This document shows positions 18,421 through 26,500 of a DNA stretch of 64,000 nucleotides, piece after piece. Each line of letters begins with the position of its first letter. Positions within the stretch are counted from its first letter, which is position 1. Under the pieces are notes generated by a model. That model searched no databases and was not told the DNA's origin. It saw only the letters and a program-made list of their open reading frames with translations. Origin of the DNA: Yoonia vestfoldensis. GTDB taxonomy: Bacteria > Pseudomonadota > Alphaproteobacteria > Rhodobacterales > Rhodobacteraceae. The stretch spans positions 2,667,001 through 2,731,000 of the forward strand of contig NZ_CP021431.1 of the NCBI RefSeq assembly GCF_002158905.1, written 5' to 3'. The position numbers and the translations under genes are program-made.

Positions 18421-18484
18421 GGGGCTGTCTGCCCCCTCGGCGCTGACGCGCCTCACCCCCGAGGATATTTTTGCTCGGAAGATG
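18420..18484 (+). repeat. Family A intergenic element, copy A4, with its hairpin
   Basis: A GGGGGC/GCCCCC hairpin (18420-18425, 18431-18436) begins in the last base of the sulfotransferase stop. The core (CCCCGAGG-ATATTT, then GCTCGGAAGATG) follows at 18457-18484 in the same orientation. The GC part differs from the consensus, while the GGATATTT and GCTCGGAAGATG parts are intact. Confidence 0.85.
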
Positions 18485-18728
18485 CGGCTTAATGCGATTT
18501 TAAGGTTAATACGCCATCCTGCCTTTGCGGGACAGGCAGGGATGCCGATGACCGCCGACGAAGATGCCGCCACCTTTTGCGCAGCGCCGGGCGACTGACG
18601 CATCGGGTGGCGGTTATCCCGCCATCTTCCGAGCCCAAATATCCCCGCCGGAGGCATCAAAGTTTTTCTCGACATCGCTTGATGCTGGGTTATCTGCCAC
18701 GGGGTCGGGTGCTGCAGGGAAAATGATG
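18421..18728. other. Non-coding gap holding two opposed family A copies
   Basis: No convincing gene lies in this 308-bp gap. It holds copy A4 (plus orientation, 18457-18484) and copy A5 (minus orientation, 18623-18655), with unrelated sequence between. The downstream end should contain the promoter of the 239-aa gene at 18729. Confidence 0.6.
18623..18655 (-). repeat. Family A core, copy A5, not behind a gene on its strand
   Basis: This is a full consensus core in reverse orientation (CATCTTCCGAGCCC, AAATATCCCC, GCCGGAGGC). A loose inverted repeat GCATCAA/TTGATGC (18654-18660, 18679-18685) sits at the position where other copies have their hairpin. No minus-strand gene ends just upstream of it, so it breaks the usual rule of lying behind a stop codon. 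Confidence 0.8.
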
Positions 18729-19448
18729 ATGACGGTTGTTCTGGTGCTGGGCAGTGGCCCCAATGTCGTCGAAACCCGTGACTGGCCGCGCGATCCATTC
18801 GACCGCATCGTGGCGATCAACAACGCCTGGGCGGTGCGTCCCGATTGGGATGATCTGATCCATCCTGATGATTTTCCGGCAGCGCGCATGCCGCGCGCCC
18901 TGGCGCCGGGGCAGCGGATCATCCGGGCCGCTGATTATGTGCCTTTGCAGAATAGATTTGGCGGTTTCGTCTATGCCGGCGGCACCATGGCCTTTACCGC
19001 AGGCTATTGGGCTTTGGCCGCGTTGCAGCCGCGCGTCATCGCGGTCATGGGCTGCGATATGGTCTATCCCGCGCAAAGCCAGACGCATTTCTATGGGACC
19101 GGTACCGCCGATCCGTTGCGTGCCGATGTCACGCTACGCTCGCTCGAGGCGAAATCGGCGCGGTTCATGCTGATGGCCGCCGCAGGCGGCTGCGCTGTCG
19201 TCAACCTGTCGCAGGATGAAAGCCGGCTGGTCTTTCCCCGCAGCACCGCCTCTGCCGCCGCCACTGCCCGCCCGCAACCCTATGACCACGCCGAGGCTGC
19301 GGCCGCACTGGCCGAAGAAGCGCGGCTGGGATATCTTGTCCCTTCGGGCAAATATTGGAAAGAGGAGGCGCGTTTCGACCCCCTGGCAATCGACGCGCTG
19401 GACCGGCGCTGGCTTAAAGCAGCCGGTGTTTTGCAAACAAGTCCTTGA
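18729..19448 (+). CDS. Unassigned Rossmann-like protein, possibly glycosyltransferase-like
   Basis: This 239-aa protein begins with a nucleotide-binding-like turn (VVLVLGSGPNVVE), then RIVAINNAWAVRPDW, a GGTMAFTAGYWALAAL helix and IAVMGCDMVYP. This layout (G-x-GP loop, later G-T-M helix, then a strand ending in G-x-D) recalls DUF115 and GT42 sialyltransferase-like folds, but I cannot assign a family. Three in-frame ATGs occur (18723, 18726, 18729); AGGGA at 18716-18720 best fits the last. It lies downstream of the sulfotransferase and its 3' end overlaps the adenosine kinase gene by 35 bp. Confidence 0.6.
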   Translation: MTVVLVLGSGPNVVETRDWPRDPFDRIVAINNAWAVRPDWDDLIHPDDFPAARMPRALAPGQRIIRAADYVPLQNRFGGFVYAGGTMAFTAGYWALAALQPRVIAVMGCDMVYPAQSQTHFYGTGTADPLRADVTLRSLEAKSARFMLMAAAGGCAVVNLSQDESRLVFPRSTASAAATARPQPYDHAEAAAALAEEARLGYLVPSGKYWKEEARFDPLAIDALDRRWLKAAGVLQTSP

Positions 19449-20406
19449 GATCCGTCTCTGGCCGCGCGCCGATATGGCTGATCACCTCGGAGGCGGCGAG
19501 ATTGCCCATCTTGCCGCAGCTTTCCAGATCGAACCCTTCGGTCAACCCCCAGAGAAACCCTGCCGCGAACAGATCACCGGCCCCTGTCGCATCGACGATA
19601 TCGGTGGGCACGGCGGGCACATGCCAGCGCGCGCCAGCAGACAGGATATGCACGCCATTGCCGCTGTCGGTGCAGGCGACCGTTTCTACATCCGCCGCAG
19701 CCTGGGCCAGGGCGACCTCGAAATCACTGGTCTGATACATCGACAGCATTTCCGCGCGGTTGCAGAACAACAGATCGACATGGTCGCGCAGCATCGCGGC
19801 AAAGGCATCGCGGTGCCGGGCGATACAGAACGGGTCGGACAGGGTGATCGACACGCGCCCGCCCGCACCCTTGCAGGCCGCGATGGCCTTGGCAAAGGCG
19901 GCATGGCTGTCAGGCCCGTCGAAACGGTAACCTTCCAGATAGATCCAACCGGCCTCGGCCATCTGGGCCTCGTCGATATCGTCGGGGGACAAAAACTCTG
20001 TGACGCCCAGATAGGTGTTCATCGACCGCTCGCCATCGGGTGTGACGATGACGATGCAGCGCCCGGTTTCGGCCACTTCGGTCTTTGGTGCCATGCGGGT
20101 GGTGTAATCGGCCCCCTGCGCGCGCAGGTCATGGGCAAAGATCGCGCCCAGCTGGTCATCCTTGACCTTGCCGACATAGGCGGTCCGCCCGCCCAGATGC
20201 GCGATCCCCGCGATGGTATTGGCGGCCGATCCGCCGCTGATTTCCTTGGCAGGCCCGATCCGGTCGTAAAGATCCACCGCGCGGTCCATGTCGATCAGCT
20301 GCATGATGCCCTTTTGCACCCCGGCCTGATCCAGAAAGCCGTCATCGGCCCGCGCCAGAACATCCACCATGGCATTGCCGATGCCGATCACCTGATACTT
20401 TTTCAT
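19414..20406 (-). CDS. Adenosine kinase (PfkB family sugar/nucleoside kinase)
   Basis: This 330-aa kinase has the PfkB N-terminal GNAMVDVLA and GGSAANTIAGIAHLGG motifs and the C-terminal signature DATGAGD (residues 272-278), in which D278 is the catalytic base. The family phosphorylates adenosine to AMP; other nucleosides or sugars cannot be excluded. It overlaps the upstream nth gene by ATGA, so the two are probably translated in a coupled way. Its 3' end runs 35 bp into the convergent gene at 18729-19448. Confidence 0.9.
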   Translation of the reverse strand: MKKYQVIGIGNAMVDVLARADDGFLDQAGVQKGIMQLIDMDRAVDLYDRIGPAKEISGGSAANTIAGIAHLGGRTAYVGKVKDDQLGAIFAHDLRAQGADYTTRMAPKTEVAETGRCIVIVTPDGERSMNTYLGVTEFLSPDDIDEAQMAEAGWIYLEGYRFDGPDSHAAFAKAIAACKGAGGRVSITLSDPFCIARHRDAFAAMLRDHVDLLFCNRAEMLSMYQTSDFEVALAQAAADVETVACTDSGNGVHILSAGARWHVPAVPTDIVDATGAGDLFAAGFLWGLTEGFDLESCGKMGNLAASEVISHIGARPETDLKDLFAKHRLL

Positions 20407-21047
20407 AGGGTCTTTTCCTCATACAGACAGAGATCGCGGATCAGACAGACACCGCATTTGGGGTTGCGTGCGACACAGATATAGCGCCCGTGCAGGATCA
20501 TCCAATGATGCGCATGCAGCTGGAAATCCGCGGGGATGTGATCTTCGATGGCGCGTTCGACCGCATCGACATCGCGCCCCGGCGCGACACCGCTGCGATT
20601 GCCAAAGCGAAAGATATGCGTATCCACCGCCTGCGCGGGCTGGCCCCACCACATGTTCAGCACGACATTGGCGGTCTTGCGCCCCACGCCGGGCAAAGAT
20701 TGCAGGGCGGCGCGGGAATTGGGGACCTCGCCGCCGAAATCATCGACAAGGATCTGGCTCATCTTGATCACATTCTTGGCTTTCTGGCGATAAAGCCCGA
20801 TGGTCTTGATATGCTCGGTCACGCCGTCCAGCCCGAGATCCAGCATCTTTTGCGGCGTATCGGCCACGGCGAACAGGCCGCGCGTGGCCTTGTTCACGCC
20901 TTTGTCGGTCGCTTGGGCCGACAGGGCCACCGCCACGACCAGCGTATAGGCGTTCACATGGTCAAGCTCGCCTTTGGGTTCCGGCTCGGCGGCCTGAAAG
21001 CGCGCAAAGATCGCGCGGATGGAATGATAATCAAGCTGCTTTGCCAT
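20403..21047 (-). CDS. nth: Endonuclease III
   Basis: This 214-aa bifunctional DNA glycosylase/AP lyase removes oxidised pyrimidines. The helix-hairpin-helix LPGVGRKTANVVLN contains the catalytic lysine K124, and D142 follows in VDTHIFR. The [4Fe-4S] cluster ligands C191, C198, C201 and C207 have the canonical C-x6-C-x2-C-x5-C spacing. The ATG at 21047 (MAKQLDYHS) matches the family N-terminus; the frame is open 32 codons further upstream but that part is not conserved. It diverges from another repair gene, the Ada-like methyltransferase. Confidence 0.97.
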   Translation of the reverse strand: MAKQLDYHSIRAIFARFQAAEPEPKGELDHVNAYTLVVAVALSAQATDKGVNKATRGLFAVADTPQKMLDLGLDGVTEHIKTIGLYRQKAKNVIKMSQILVDDFGGEVPNSRAALQSLPGVGRKTANVVLNMWWGQPAQAVDTHIFRFGNRSGVAPGRDVDAVERAIEDHIPADFQLHAHHWMILHGRYICVARNPKCGVCLIRDLCLYEEKTL

Positions 21048-21141
21048 TGTGCCGGTATGCAACGCCCATTGCGGCTGGGCAAGCGCGGTATGCGCAATAA
21101 TCGGGTCGCGGGGCGCAGGTGAAAGCACTAGGATCAGGGCC

Positions 21142-22017
21142 ATGGATCAGAGCGACACATATCATTACCAACTGATGCGCCGCGCCATCGCCTTGATTGA
21201 TGACGCCGATGATGCGCCCCTGTCGCTTGCCGATCTTGCGGCCAGGCTGCAAATGAGCCCCGCGCATTTCCAGCGCCTGTTTTCGGCATGGGTCGGCGTG
21301 TCGCCGAAACGCTATCAGCAATATCTGACCCTGACGCATGCCAAGACCCTGTTGCGTGACCGGTTCACCACGCTGGACACGGCCCATGCCACCGGGCTGT
21401 CGGGGTCGGGCCGGTTGCATGATCTGTTCCTGCGCTGGGAAGCGATGAGCCCCGGCGATTACGCCCGCAATGGTGCGGGGCTGACGGTTTTCTGGGGCTG
21501 GTTCGACAGCGCCTTTGGTCCGGCGCTGGTGATGGGCACCGATCGCGGGATCTGCGGTCTGGCCTTTGCCGCCGAAACCGGGGCCGAGGCCGCGATGGTG
21601 GATCTGTGTAGCCGCTGGCCGGACGCCGCATTTGTCGAAAACCCCGCCGCCTTGCGCGACTGGGCCGAGGCAGCACTTGGGATGACCGGCGCGGCCCGGC
21701 TGCATATCATCGGCGCGCCTTTCCAGCTTAAGGTCTGGGAGGCTCTGCTGACCATTCCCTCGGGCCATGTCACGACCTATTCCCAGATCGCCTGCGCCAT
21801 CGGCAACCCCAAGGCTGTGCGCGCGGTCGGCACGGCGGTGGGGCGCAATCCGGTCAGCTGGTTGATCCCCTGTCACCGCGCCTTGCGCAAATCGGGGGCA
21901 TTGGGCGGCTATCACTGGGGTCTGCCGGTCAAACGGGCCATGCTGGCATGGGAAGCCGCGCGTCTTGACGCAGGCGCACCGATGGGCGGAAAAACACTGG
22001 AACCAAAAGCACTGTGA
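21142..22017 (+). CDS. Ada-like AraC-type regulator / methylated-DNA-protein-cysteine methyltransferase
   Basis: This 291-aa fusion has two AraC-type helix-turn-helix units (residues about 20-115: LSLADLAARLQMSPAHFQRLF, RLHDLFLRWEAMSPGDY), then an O6-methylguanine methyltransferase domain with active-site PCHR (C244). It removes alkyl groups from guanine in a suicide reaction. The N-terminal zinc domain of E. coli Ada, which senses methylphosphotriesters through a cysteine, is missing. Any regulatory role must therefore use another signal or has been lost. It diverges from nth with 94 bp between the starts. Confidence 0.9.
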   Translation: MDQSDTYHYQLMRRAIALIDDADDAPLSLADLAARLQMSPAHFQRLFSAWVGVSPKRYQQYLTLTHAKTLLRDRFTTLDTAHATGLSGSGRLHDLFLRWEAMSPGDYARNGAGLTVFWGWFDSAFGPALVMGTDRGICGLAFAAETGAEAAMVDLCSRWPDAAFVENPAALRDWAEAALGMTGAARLHIIGAPFQLKVWEALLTIPSGHVTTYSQIACAIGNPKAVRAVGTAVGRNPVSWLIPCHRALRKSGALGGYHWGLPVKRAMLAWEAARLDAGAPMGGKTLEPKAL

Positions 22018-22106
22018 AACCGTTATTGGATAGCAATGTATTTGCCGTCATAAGGCAAAGAGTAAACCGCGCGATTTGCGCATGCTAAAGTAGTGGAAAC
22101 CTTGTC

Positions 22107-22763
22107 ATGATCCTATCCAAATTCCCGCTGGCAATTGCCGCGTCGTCCATGCTGCTGGTTGCCGCCTGTGATCCCGGTGCCCCGAACCAAAGCCAGAACA
22201 CGCGGCAGGGTGCCGTGATCGGCGCGCTGGGCGGTGCTGCGGCTGGTGCCTTGATCGGCAATGATGGCACCGTGCGCGACCGCAACCGCGCTGCATTGGT
22301 GGGCGCTGCCTTGGGGGCCGGGGTCGGTGCCGGGATCGGCAACAACCTTGACCGGCAGGCCGAAGAATTGCGCCGCGCCCTGCGCAGCGATGTGGGCGTG
22401 TCCAATAACGGCAATAACCTTGTGGTCGTGCTGTCGCAGGATCTGCTGTTCGCCACCAATAGCACCCAGGTCTCGGCGCAATCGCAAAATGATCTGATGA
22501 TCGTGGCGCGGTCCCTGAACAATTACCCCGATTCAACGGTCAATGTGATCGGCCATACCGATAATGTCGGCTCTGCCGCCTTTAACCAGGACCTGTCGGA
22601 ACGCCGCGCGCAATCGGTGGCCAGCGTCCTGCGCGGTGGCGGGGTATCTTCGGCGCGGATCCGGTCAATCGGGGCGGGGCTGAACCAGCCGATCGCATCC
22701 AATGCCACAGCCGAAGGCCGCCAGCTGAACCGCCGCGTGGAAATCATCATCACGCCGAATTAA
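22107..22763 (+). CDS. OmpA-family outer membrane lipoprotein
   Basis: This 218-aa protein has a lipoprotein signal peptide with lipobox LVAAC (C21), a glycine-zipper segment (GALGGAAAGALIGNDG and LGAGVGAGIGNNL), and a C-terminal OmpA peptidoglycan-binding domain (INVIGHTDN-like VNVIGHTDNVGS, LSERRAQSVASVL, NRRVEIIITPN). It should tether the outer membrane to peptidoglycan, like YiaD/Pal-type proteins. A hairpin terminator follows the stop. Confidence 0.93.
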   Translation: MILSKFPLAIAASSMLLVAACDPGAPNQSQNTRQGAVIGALGGAAAGALIGNDGTVRDRNRAALVGAALGAGVGAGIGNNLDRQAEELRRALRSDVGVSNNGNNLVVVLSQDLLFATNSTQVSAQSQNDLMIVARSLNNYPDSTVNVIGHTDNVGSAAFNQDLSERRAQSVASVLRGGGVSSARIRSIGAGLNQPIASNATAEGRQLNRRVEIIITPN

Positions 22764-22782
22764 GCCTGCGATCCTTGATCTG

Positions 22783-22812
22783 AAAAGGGGCTGCAATCTG
22801 CGGCCCCTTTTT
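22783..22812 (+). terminator. Intrinsic terminator after the OmpA lipoprotein gene
   Basis: AAAAGGGGC (22783-22791) pairs with GCCCCTTTT (22803-22811) around an 11-nt loop and ends in a run of five Ts. It lies 20 nt after the stop. Confidence 0.85.
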
Positions 22813-22822
22813 ATTTGAACAC

Positions 22823-22848
22823 ATCACGCAGAGTGTGATCAAATGATC
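22823..22848 (+). promoter_or_regulatory. Inverted repeats before the FadR-type regulator, candidate operator
   Basis: Two overlapping inverted repeats lie 25-50 nt before the ATG: ATCAC at 22823-22827 with GTGAT at 22835-22839, and GATCA-AA-TGATC at 22837-22848. GntR/FadR regulators commonly bind short palindromes of this kind near their own promoters. Autoregulation is inferred from position only. Confidence 0.4.
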
Positions 22849-22872
22849 GGATAGAAACGTGAAAGACATATC

Positions 22873-23640
22873 ATGCCGTTCGAGCCGGTTCTTCAGGCAA
22901 AACTATCCCAAGGCGTCGTCCACCAGATCGAAGGTCTGATCCTGCGCGGCATCCTGCGCCCCGGAGAGCGGCTGCCATCCGAACGCGAGCTGAGCGAGAC
23001 GATGAATGTGTCGCGCCCCTCGCTGCGCGAGGCTTTGGCCGATCTGCAAAACCGTGGCCTGCTGATCTCACGCGCGGGGGCGGGTGTGTTCGTGGCCGAT
23101 GTGCTCGGCTCGGCCTTTGCGCCCGCGCTGGTCACGCTCTTTGCCTCGCATGACGAGGCCGTATTCGATTACATCAGTTTTCGCCGCGACATGGAGGGGC
23201 TGGCCGCCAGCCGCGCCGCCCATCTGGGCACCGATACCGATCTGAAGGTGATCGATGCCATCTTTCAAAAGATGGAAACCGCCCATCAGAAACGCAACCC
23301 CGAAGAAGAGGCGCATCTTGACGCCGGCTTTCATCTGGCGATCATCGAGGCCAGCCATAACATCATCATGCTGCATATGATGCGGTCGATGTATGACCTG
23401 CTGCGCGAAGGCGTGTTTTACAATCGCAGCGTCATGTTCAAGCAGCGCACAACGCGCGATGCTTTGCTGGACCAGCACCGCCAGATCAATATCGGATTGC
23501 AGGCGCGCGATCCCGGTGCGGCCCGTGCGGCGGTCGAGGCGCATCTTGATTATGTCGAGCAATCCCTGTCGAACCAGCAAAAGGCGGACCGCAACGAAGC
23601 TTTCGCGCTCAAACGGTTCCAGCACGAATTGCGGCGCTGA
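22873..23640 (+). CDS. FadR/GntR-family transcriptional regulator
   Basis: This 255-aa regulator has an N-terminal winged helix (residues about 10-78: LRPGERLPSERELSETMNVSRPSLREAL in sense) and an FCD ligand-binding domain. The FCD metal-site histidines are visible in HLDAGFHLAII and DQHRQI and in the AHLDYVE stretch. Such proteins (PdhR, LldR, GlcC types) sense small carboxylates. glcDEF lies 13 kb away and could be a target, but nothing in the sequence shows it. The gene ends against the ATP synthase operon and shares a terminator with it. Confidence 0.88.
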   Translation: MPFEPVLQAKLSQGVVHQIEGLILRGILRPGERLPSERELSETMNVSRPSLREALADLQNRGLLISRAGAGVFVADVLGSAFAPALVTLFASHDEAVFDYISFRRDMEGLAASRAAHLGTDTDLKVIDAIFQKMETAHQKRNPEEEAHLDAGFHLAIIEASHNIIMLHMMRSMYDLLREGVFYNRSVMFKQRTTRDALLDQHRQINIGLQARDPGAARAAVEAHLDYVEQSLSNQQKADRNEAFALKRFQHELRR

Positions 23641-23685
23641 CCGGGGCGCGCGGCGGGTCTTGGCGCGCAAGCCTGCCCCCAAATG

Positions 23686-23721
23686 CAAAAGCCCGGATGC
23701 ATCGCTGCATCCGGGCTTTTG
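23686..23721. terminator. Bidirectional terminator between the FadR-type gene and atpF
   Basis: A perfect 16-bp stem (23686-23701 with 23706-23721, loop TCGC) is flanked by AAAA on the left arm and TTTT on the right. It can end transcription in both directions and serves two convergent genes. Confidence 0.9.
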
Positions 23722-23742
23722 CGTGTCACCTGAAAACTGGGC

Positions 23743-24300
23743 TTAATGCAGCTTGTCACCGACAGTGGCAATCGCATCATCAATCAGCGCGCCTGCGGAT
23801 TTGGCGTTCATCTGCCCGGCCAGCACATCCTTTGCCACCGCCACGGCAACGACCACGGCCTGATCGCGGACATCCTTGATCGCGGCGGCCTGCGCGGATG
23901 CAATCAATTCCTCGGCAGCCAACATGCGGCGGCTGATGGATTTGGCGATCTCATCCTTGGCGGCACTGGCCGCATCGGTCGCTTCTTGCTTGGCAGCGGC
24001 GACGATCCGGTCCGCCTGGAGCTGGACGTCCTTTTGCTTGCGCTCGTAAGAGGCCAGCAGCGCCATTGCTTCTTCGCGCAAAGCCTTGGCTTCGTCGAGT
24101 TCGGCGCTGATATTGGCCGCGCGCTTGTCCAGCATCCCCGCGACCAGCGCAGGCACTTTGTAATACAGCAAGATGCCGATGAAGATCACAAAGGCGATCA
24201 GGACCACGAAATCGGTGTTGCGCAGCGAGACGAACGGATAATCCGCCGCCAGCGCAGGCGATGCCGTGGCAGCCAAAAGGGCAGTGACCAGAAAACGCAT
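23743..24300 (-). CDS. atpF: ATP synthase Fo subunit b
   Basis: This 185-aa peripheral-stalk subunit has an apparent signal-like N-terminus (ATASPALA) and a membrane helix (FVVLIAFVIFIGILLYYKVP), followed by a long charged, alanine-rich coiled coil (about residues 55-165). It pairs with b' to hold the F1 head in place. It is the last gene of the Fo operon atpI-B-E-F'-F, 3 bp after b', and a strong terminator follows. Confidence 0.93.
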   Translation of the reverse strand: MRFLVTALLAATASPALAADYPFVSLRNTDFVVLIAFVIFIGILLYYKVPALVAGMLDKRAANISAELDEAKALREEAMALLASYERKQKDVQLQADRIVAAAKQEATDAASAAKDEIAKSISRRMLAAEELIASAQAAAIKDVRDQAVVVAVAVAKDVLAGQMNAKSAGALIDDAIATVGDKLH

Positions 24301-24303
24301 GAC

Positions 24304-24849
24304 TTATCCTTTCATCCGCGCGTTGACCGCGGCGGTGATTGTCTTGGCGTCGGCAGTACCACCCAGCGCCAGCACCAATTCCTTGGCGGTCTCGGTGGCA
24401 ACCTCGGTGATATTCTTGATGGCGCTGTCGCGGATCGCGCCGATGGCTGCTTCGCTTTCTGCGGCCTTGGCGGCGATGGCGGCATCGACCTTTTGCAATT
24501 CGACGTCAACCTCGGCCTGAATTTCAGCCTTGGCCTTGGCGATGATCTCTTGCGCTTTGGCGCGTGCATCGGTCAGGGCCTGTTCATAGGCGGTTTCGGC
24601 TTCGGCTGCCTTGTTCTTGAGATCTTCGGCAGCGGCGATGTCATTGGTGATCGTGCCCGACCGTTCGGCCAGAACCGCACCGATCCGTGGCAGCGCGATA
24701 CGCGACAGCACGAAGAAAATCGCGATCAATGTGACGACCAGCCAGAAAATCTGGTTCGGCATCCATTCGGCGCAAAGCTGCGGCATCCCCAGGGCATAAC
24801 CCCCGGCATCGACGCAAGCCCCTGCGATAGTGTTTGTCTGTGTGGCCAT
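24304..24849 (-). CDS. atpF': ATP synthase Fo subunit b'
   Basis: This 181-aa second b-type subunit has one membrane helix near residues 32-50 ([20 protein letters not shown]) and a long coiled coil rich in Ala, Glu and Lys. Alphaproteobacteria and phototrophs use a b/b' heterodimer in place of the b2 homodimer of E. coli. It lies between atpE and atpF on the minus strand. F1 genes are not in the window, as is usual for Rhodobacterales, where the F1 operon is elsewhere. Confidence 0.93.
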   Translation of the reverse strand: MATQTNTIAGACVDAGGYALGMPQLCAEWMPNQIFWLVVTLIAIFFVLSRIALPRIGAVLAERSGTITNDIAAAEDLKNKAAEAETAYEQALTDARAKAQEIIAKAKAEIQAEVDVELQKVDAAIAAKAAESEAAIGAIRDSAIKNITEVATETAKELVLALGGTADAKTITAAVNARMKG

Positions 24850-24930
24850 GATGGTCCCCGAATACCTTGCAGGTTTACCGACCGACGCGTATCAGACGCG
24901 CCGGTCAGCCGTAAGGATATGGGTTGCCTT

Positions 24931-25155
24931 TTAGACGGCGAACATCAGCAGAAGCGACACGAGGAATGCGAAGATCCCCAGCGCTTCGGCGAATGCCAGA
25001 CCGATGAACAGCGTGGCTGTCTGGCCAGCAGCGGCAGATGGGTTGCGCAGTGCGCCTGCCAGGTAGTTGCCGGCAACATTGCCAACACCGATCGCGGCAA
25101 AGCCGGACCCGATTGCAGCCAGACCAGCGCCGATATGTGCGAGTTCGCCTTCCAT
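24931..25155 (-). CDS. atpE: ATP synthase Fo subunit c
   Basis: This 74-aa proteolipid forms the rotor ring. It has two helices joined by the polar loop R37-N38-P39, and the proton-carrying carboxylate is E57 in FAEALGIF. The absence of polar sodium-binding neighbours suggests proton coupling. The ATG at 25155 gives the standard length; frame upstream of it is not conserved. Confidence 0.96.
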   Translation of the reverse strand: MEGELAHIGAGLAAIGSGFAAIGVGNVAGNYLAGALRNPSAAAGQTATLFIGLAFAEALGIFAFLVSLLLMFAV

Positions 25156-25215
25156 GTGAATTCTCCTTACGATTGGAAGTTGAGACGTAGGATGGGTGAT
25201 GTCACCCATCCGGTG

Positions 25216-25977
25216 TTAGTGATGCGGGTGAAGTGCGTCCTTGAGATAGACACAGATCAGGATCGTGAAAACATAGGCCTGGATGCCGGCGACCAGCACT
25301 TCAAGCCCATAGATAGCGATGATGCCGATGATCGCAGCCGGGCTGGCCACGGCCAAAGCCGCGAAACCGGCAAAGACCTTCAGCACGACATGGCCTGCCG
25401 CGATATTGCCGCCCAGACGAATGGACAGGCTGACCGGGCGCACGAGGTAGGAAATCACCTCGATCACCGCGATGATCGGGCGCAGGAACAAGGGCGCATC
25501 GGACATCCAGAACAATTTCAGGAAAGAGGCGCCATGTTTGACGAAGCCCAGAATGGTGATCGCGACGAAAGCCCCGAAACCCAGCGTCGCGGTGACCGCG
25601 ATCATCGAGGTCGGGCTATAGGACATCGGGATCAGCGCCAGGTAATTGGCAAACAGGATGAACACGAACAAGGTCATGATATAGGGGAAATACTTGACCC
25701 CGTCCTTGCCGGTGATGTCCTCGATCATCTTGTAGATGAACCCATACATCAATTCGCCGATCGACTGGACACGCGACGGGATGATCGCCCGCCCCCGGCT
25801 GCCCAGCACGAAGAGCGCGAAGATCGCCAGCAGCGTGATCCCCATCCAGACAGTGACATTGGTCACCGTATACCAATTGACCACGCCATCCCCGAAAGCG
25901 GGTTTGACGATGAACTGGTCCAGCGGATGGAAGACAAGACCACCTTGGGTTTCTGGTTCAGTCGCCACTTGCGTCAC
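25216..25977 (-). CDS. atpB: ATP synthase Fo subunit a
   Basis: This 253-aa membrane subunit forms the proton half-channels. The essential arginine is R187 in SLSIRLGGN, the counterpart of E. coli R210. Several membrane helices are visible, among them [15 protein letters not shown] and [21 protein letters not shown]. Its 5' end overlaps atpI by 20 bp, so the two are coupled. Confidence 0.96.
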   Translation of the reverse strand: MTQVATEPETQGGLVFHPLDQFIVKPAFGDGVVNWYTVTNVTVWMGITLLAIFALFVLGSRGRAIIPSRVQSIGELMYGFIYKMIEDITGKDGVKYFPYIMTLFVFILFANYLALIPMSYSPTSMIAVTATLGFGAFVAITILGFVKHGASFLKLFWMSDAPLFLRPIIAVIEVISYLVRPVSLSIRLGGNIAAGHVVLKVFAGFAALAVASPAAIIGIIAIYGLEVLVAGIQAYVFTILICVYLKDALHPHH

Positions 25978-26296
25978 CCTTTTCCTGTGCAGCGCGTTGC
26001 TGCTTCAACTGAACCTCTGCCGCCGAGCGCATCATTGTCTGCACACCTGCGGCGAGGCCTAAAAATATGAACAGCACCAGAAACACCGGCATGGTCCCAA
26101 ACAGGGTATCCAGGCCGTATCCGATACCAAAGCCGATCCCCAGACCGGCCACCAATTCCACCACCATCCGCCAGGCAAGCTGCGCTTGCGAATAATGTTC
26201 TTCCGCATGGTCCTTGACCTTGGCCGGTGTCTTGAGCGCCGCAATCTTCGCTTCGAGCGCCTTCAGGCGATCTGCGTCCTGCGGTTCCGTCATCAC
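25958..26296 (-). CDS. atpI: ATP synthase assembly protein AtpI
   Basis: This 112-aa protein has a charged N-terminal helix and two membrane helices ([21 protein letters not shown] and [21 protein letters not shown]), as in AtpI/F0F1-assembly proteins that help assemble the c-ring and possibly transport Mg2+. It is first in the Fo operon and overlaps atpB. The operon promoter should lie in 26297-26500, which also holds a family B repeat. Confidence 0.88.
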   Translation of the reverse strand: MMTEPQDADRLKALEAKIAALKTPAKVKDHAEEHYSQAQLAWRMVVELVAGLGIGFGIGYGLDTLFGTMPVFLVLFIFLGLAAGVQTMMRSAAEVQLKQQRAAQEKGDASGD

Positions 26297-26387
26297 ATTG
26301 GCCCCTTTGGAAGGTTGCGCAGGGTTTAGGGCGCGGCACGCAGAGAGTCAAGCCGCGACAACACCGCATCAACCATCTGTTTTGATT

Positions 26388-26409
26388 GAGTATTTTTGGA
26401 AAAAAGAAG
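26388..26409 (+). repeat. Family B core, copy B2, upstream of the ArsR gene
   Basis: This 22-nt stretch (GAGTATTTTTGG then AAAAAAGAAG) is identical to B1 and B3. A weak ATCAA/TTGAT pair precedes it. It does not follow a plus-strand gene: to its left is the start of atpI on the minus strand. It lies about 90 bp before the ArsR start. Confidence 0.75.
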
Positions 26410-26500
26410 CTGCAAGAAGGGTCCGGTGCCGCCGTTTCGCTCCAGATCGATATTCAACCGGATGGTTGACGTTTCATGGGCTGATCGCGTAAGCGCAGGC

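Noticed and set aside
23746..26070. 774-aa plus-strand open frame
   Set aside because: It is antisense to atpF, atpF', atpE and atpB and spans their intergenic gaps. No domain is visible.
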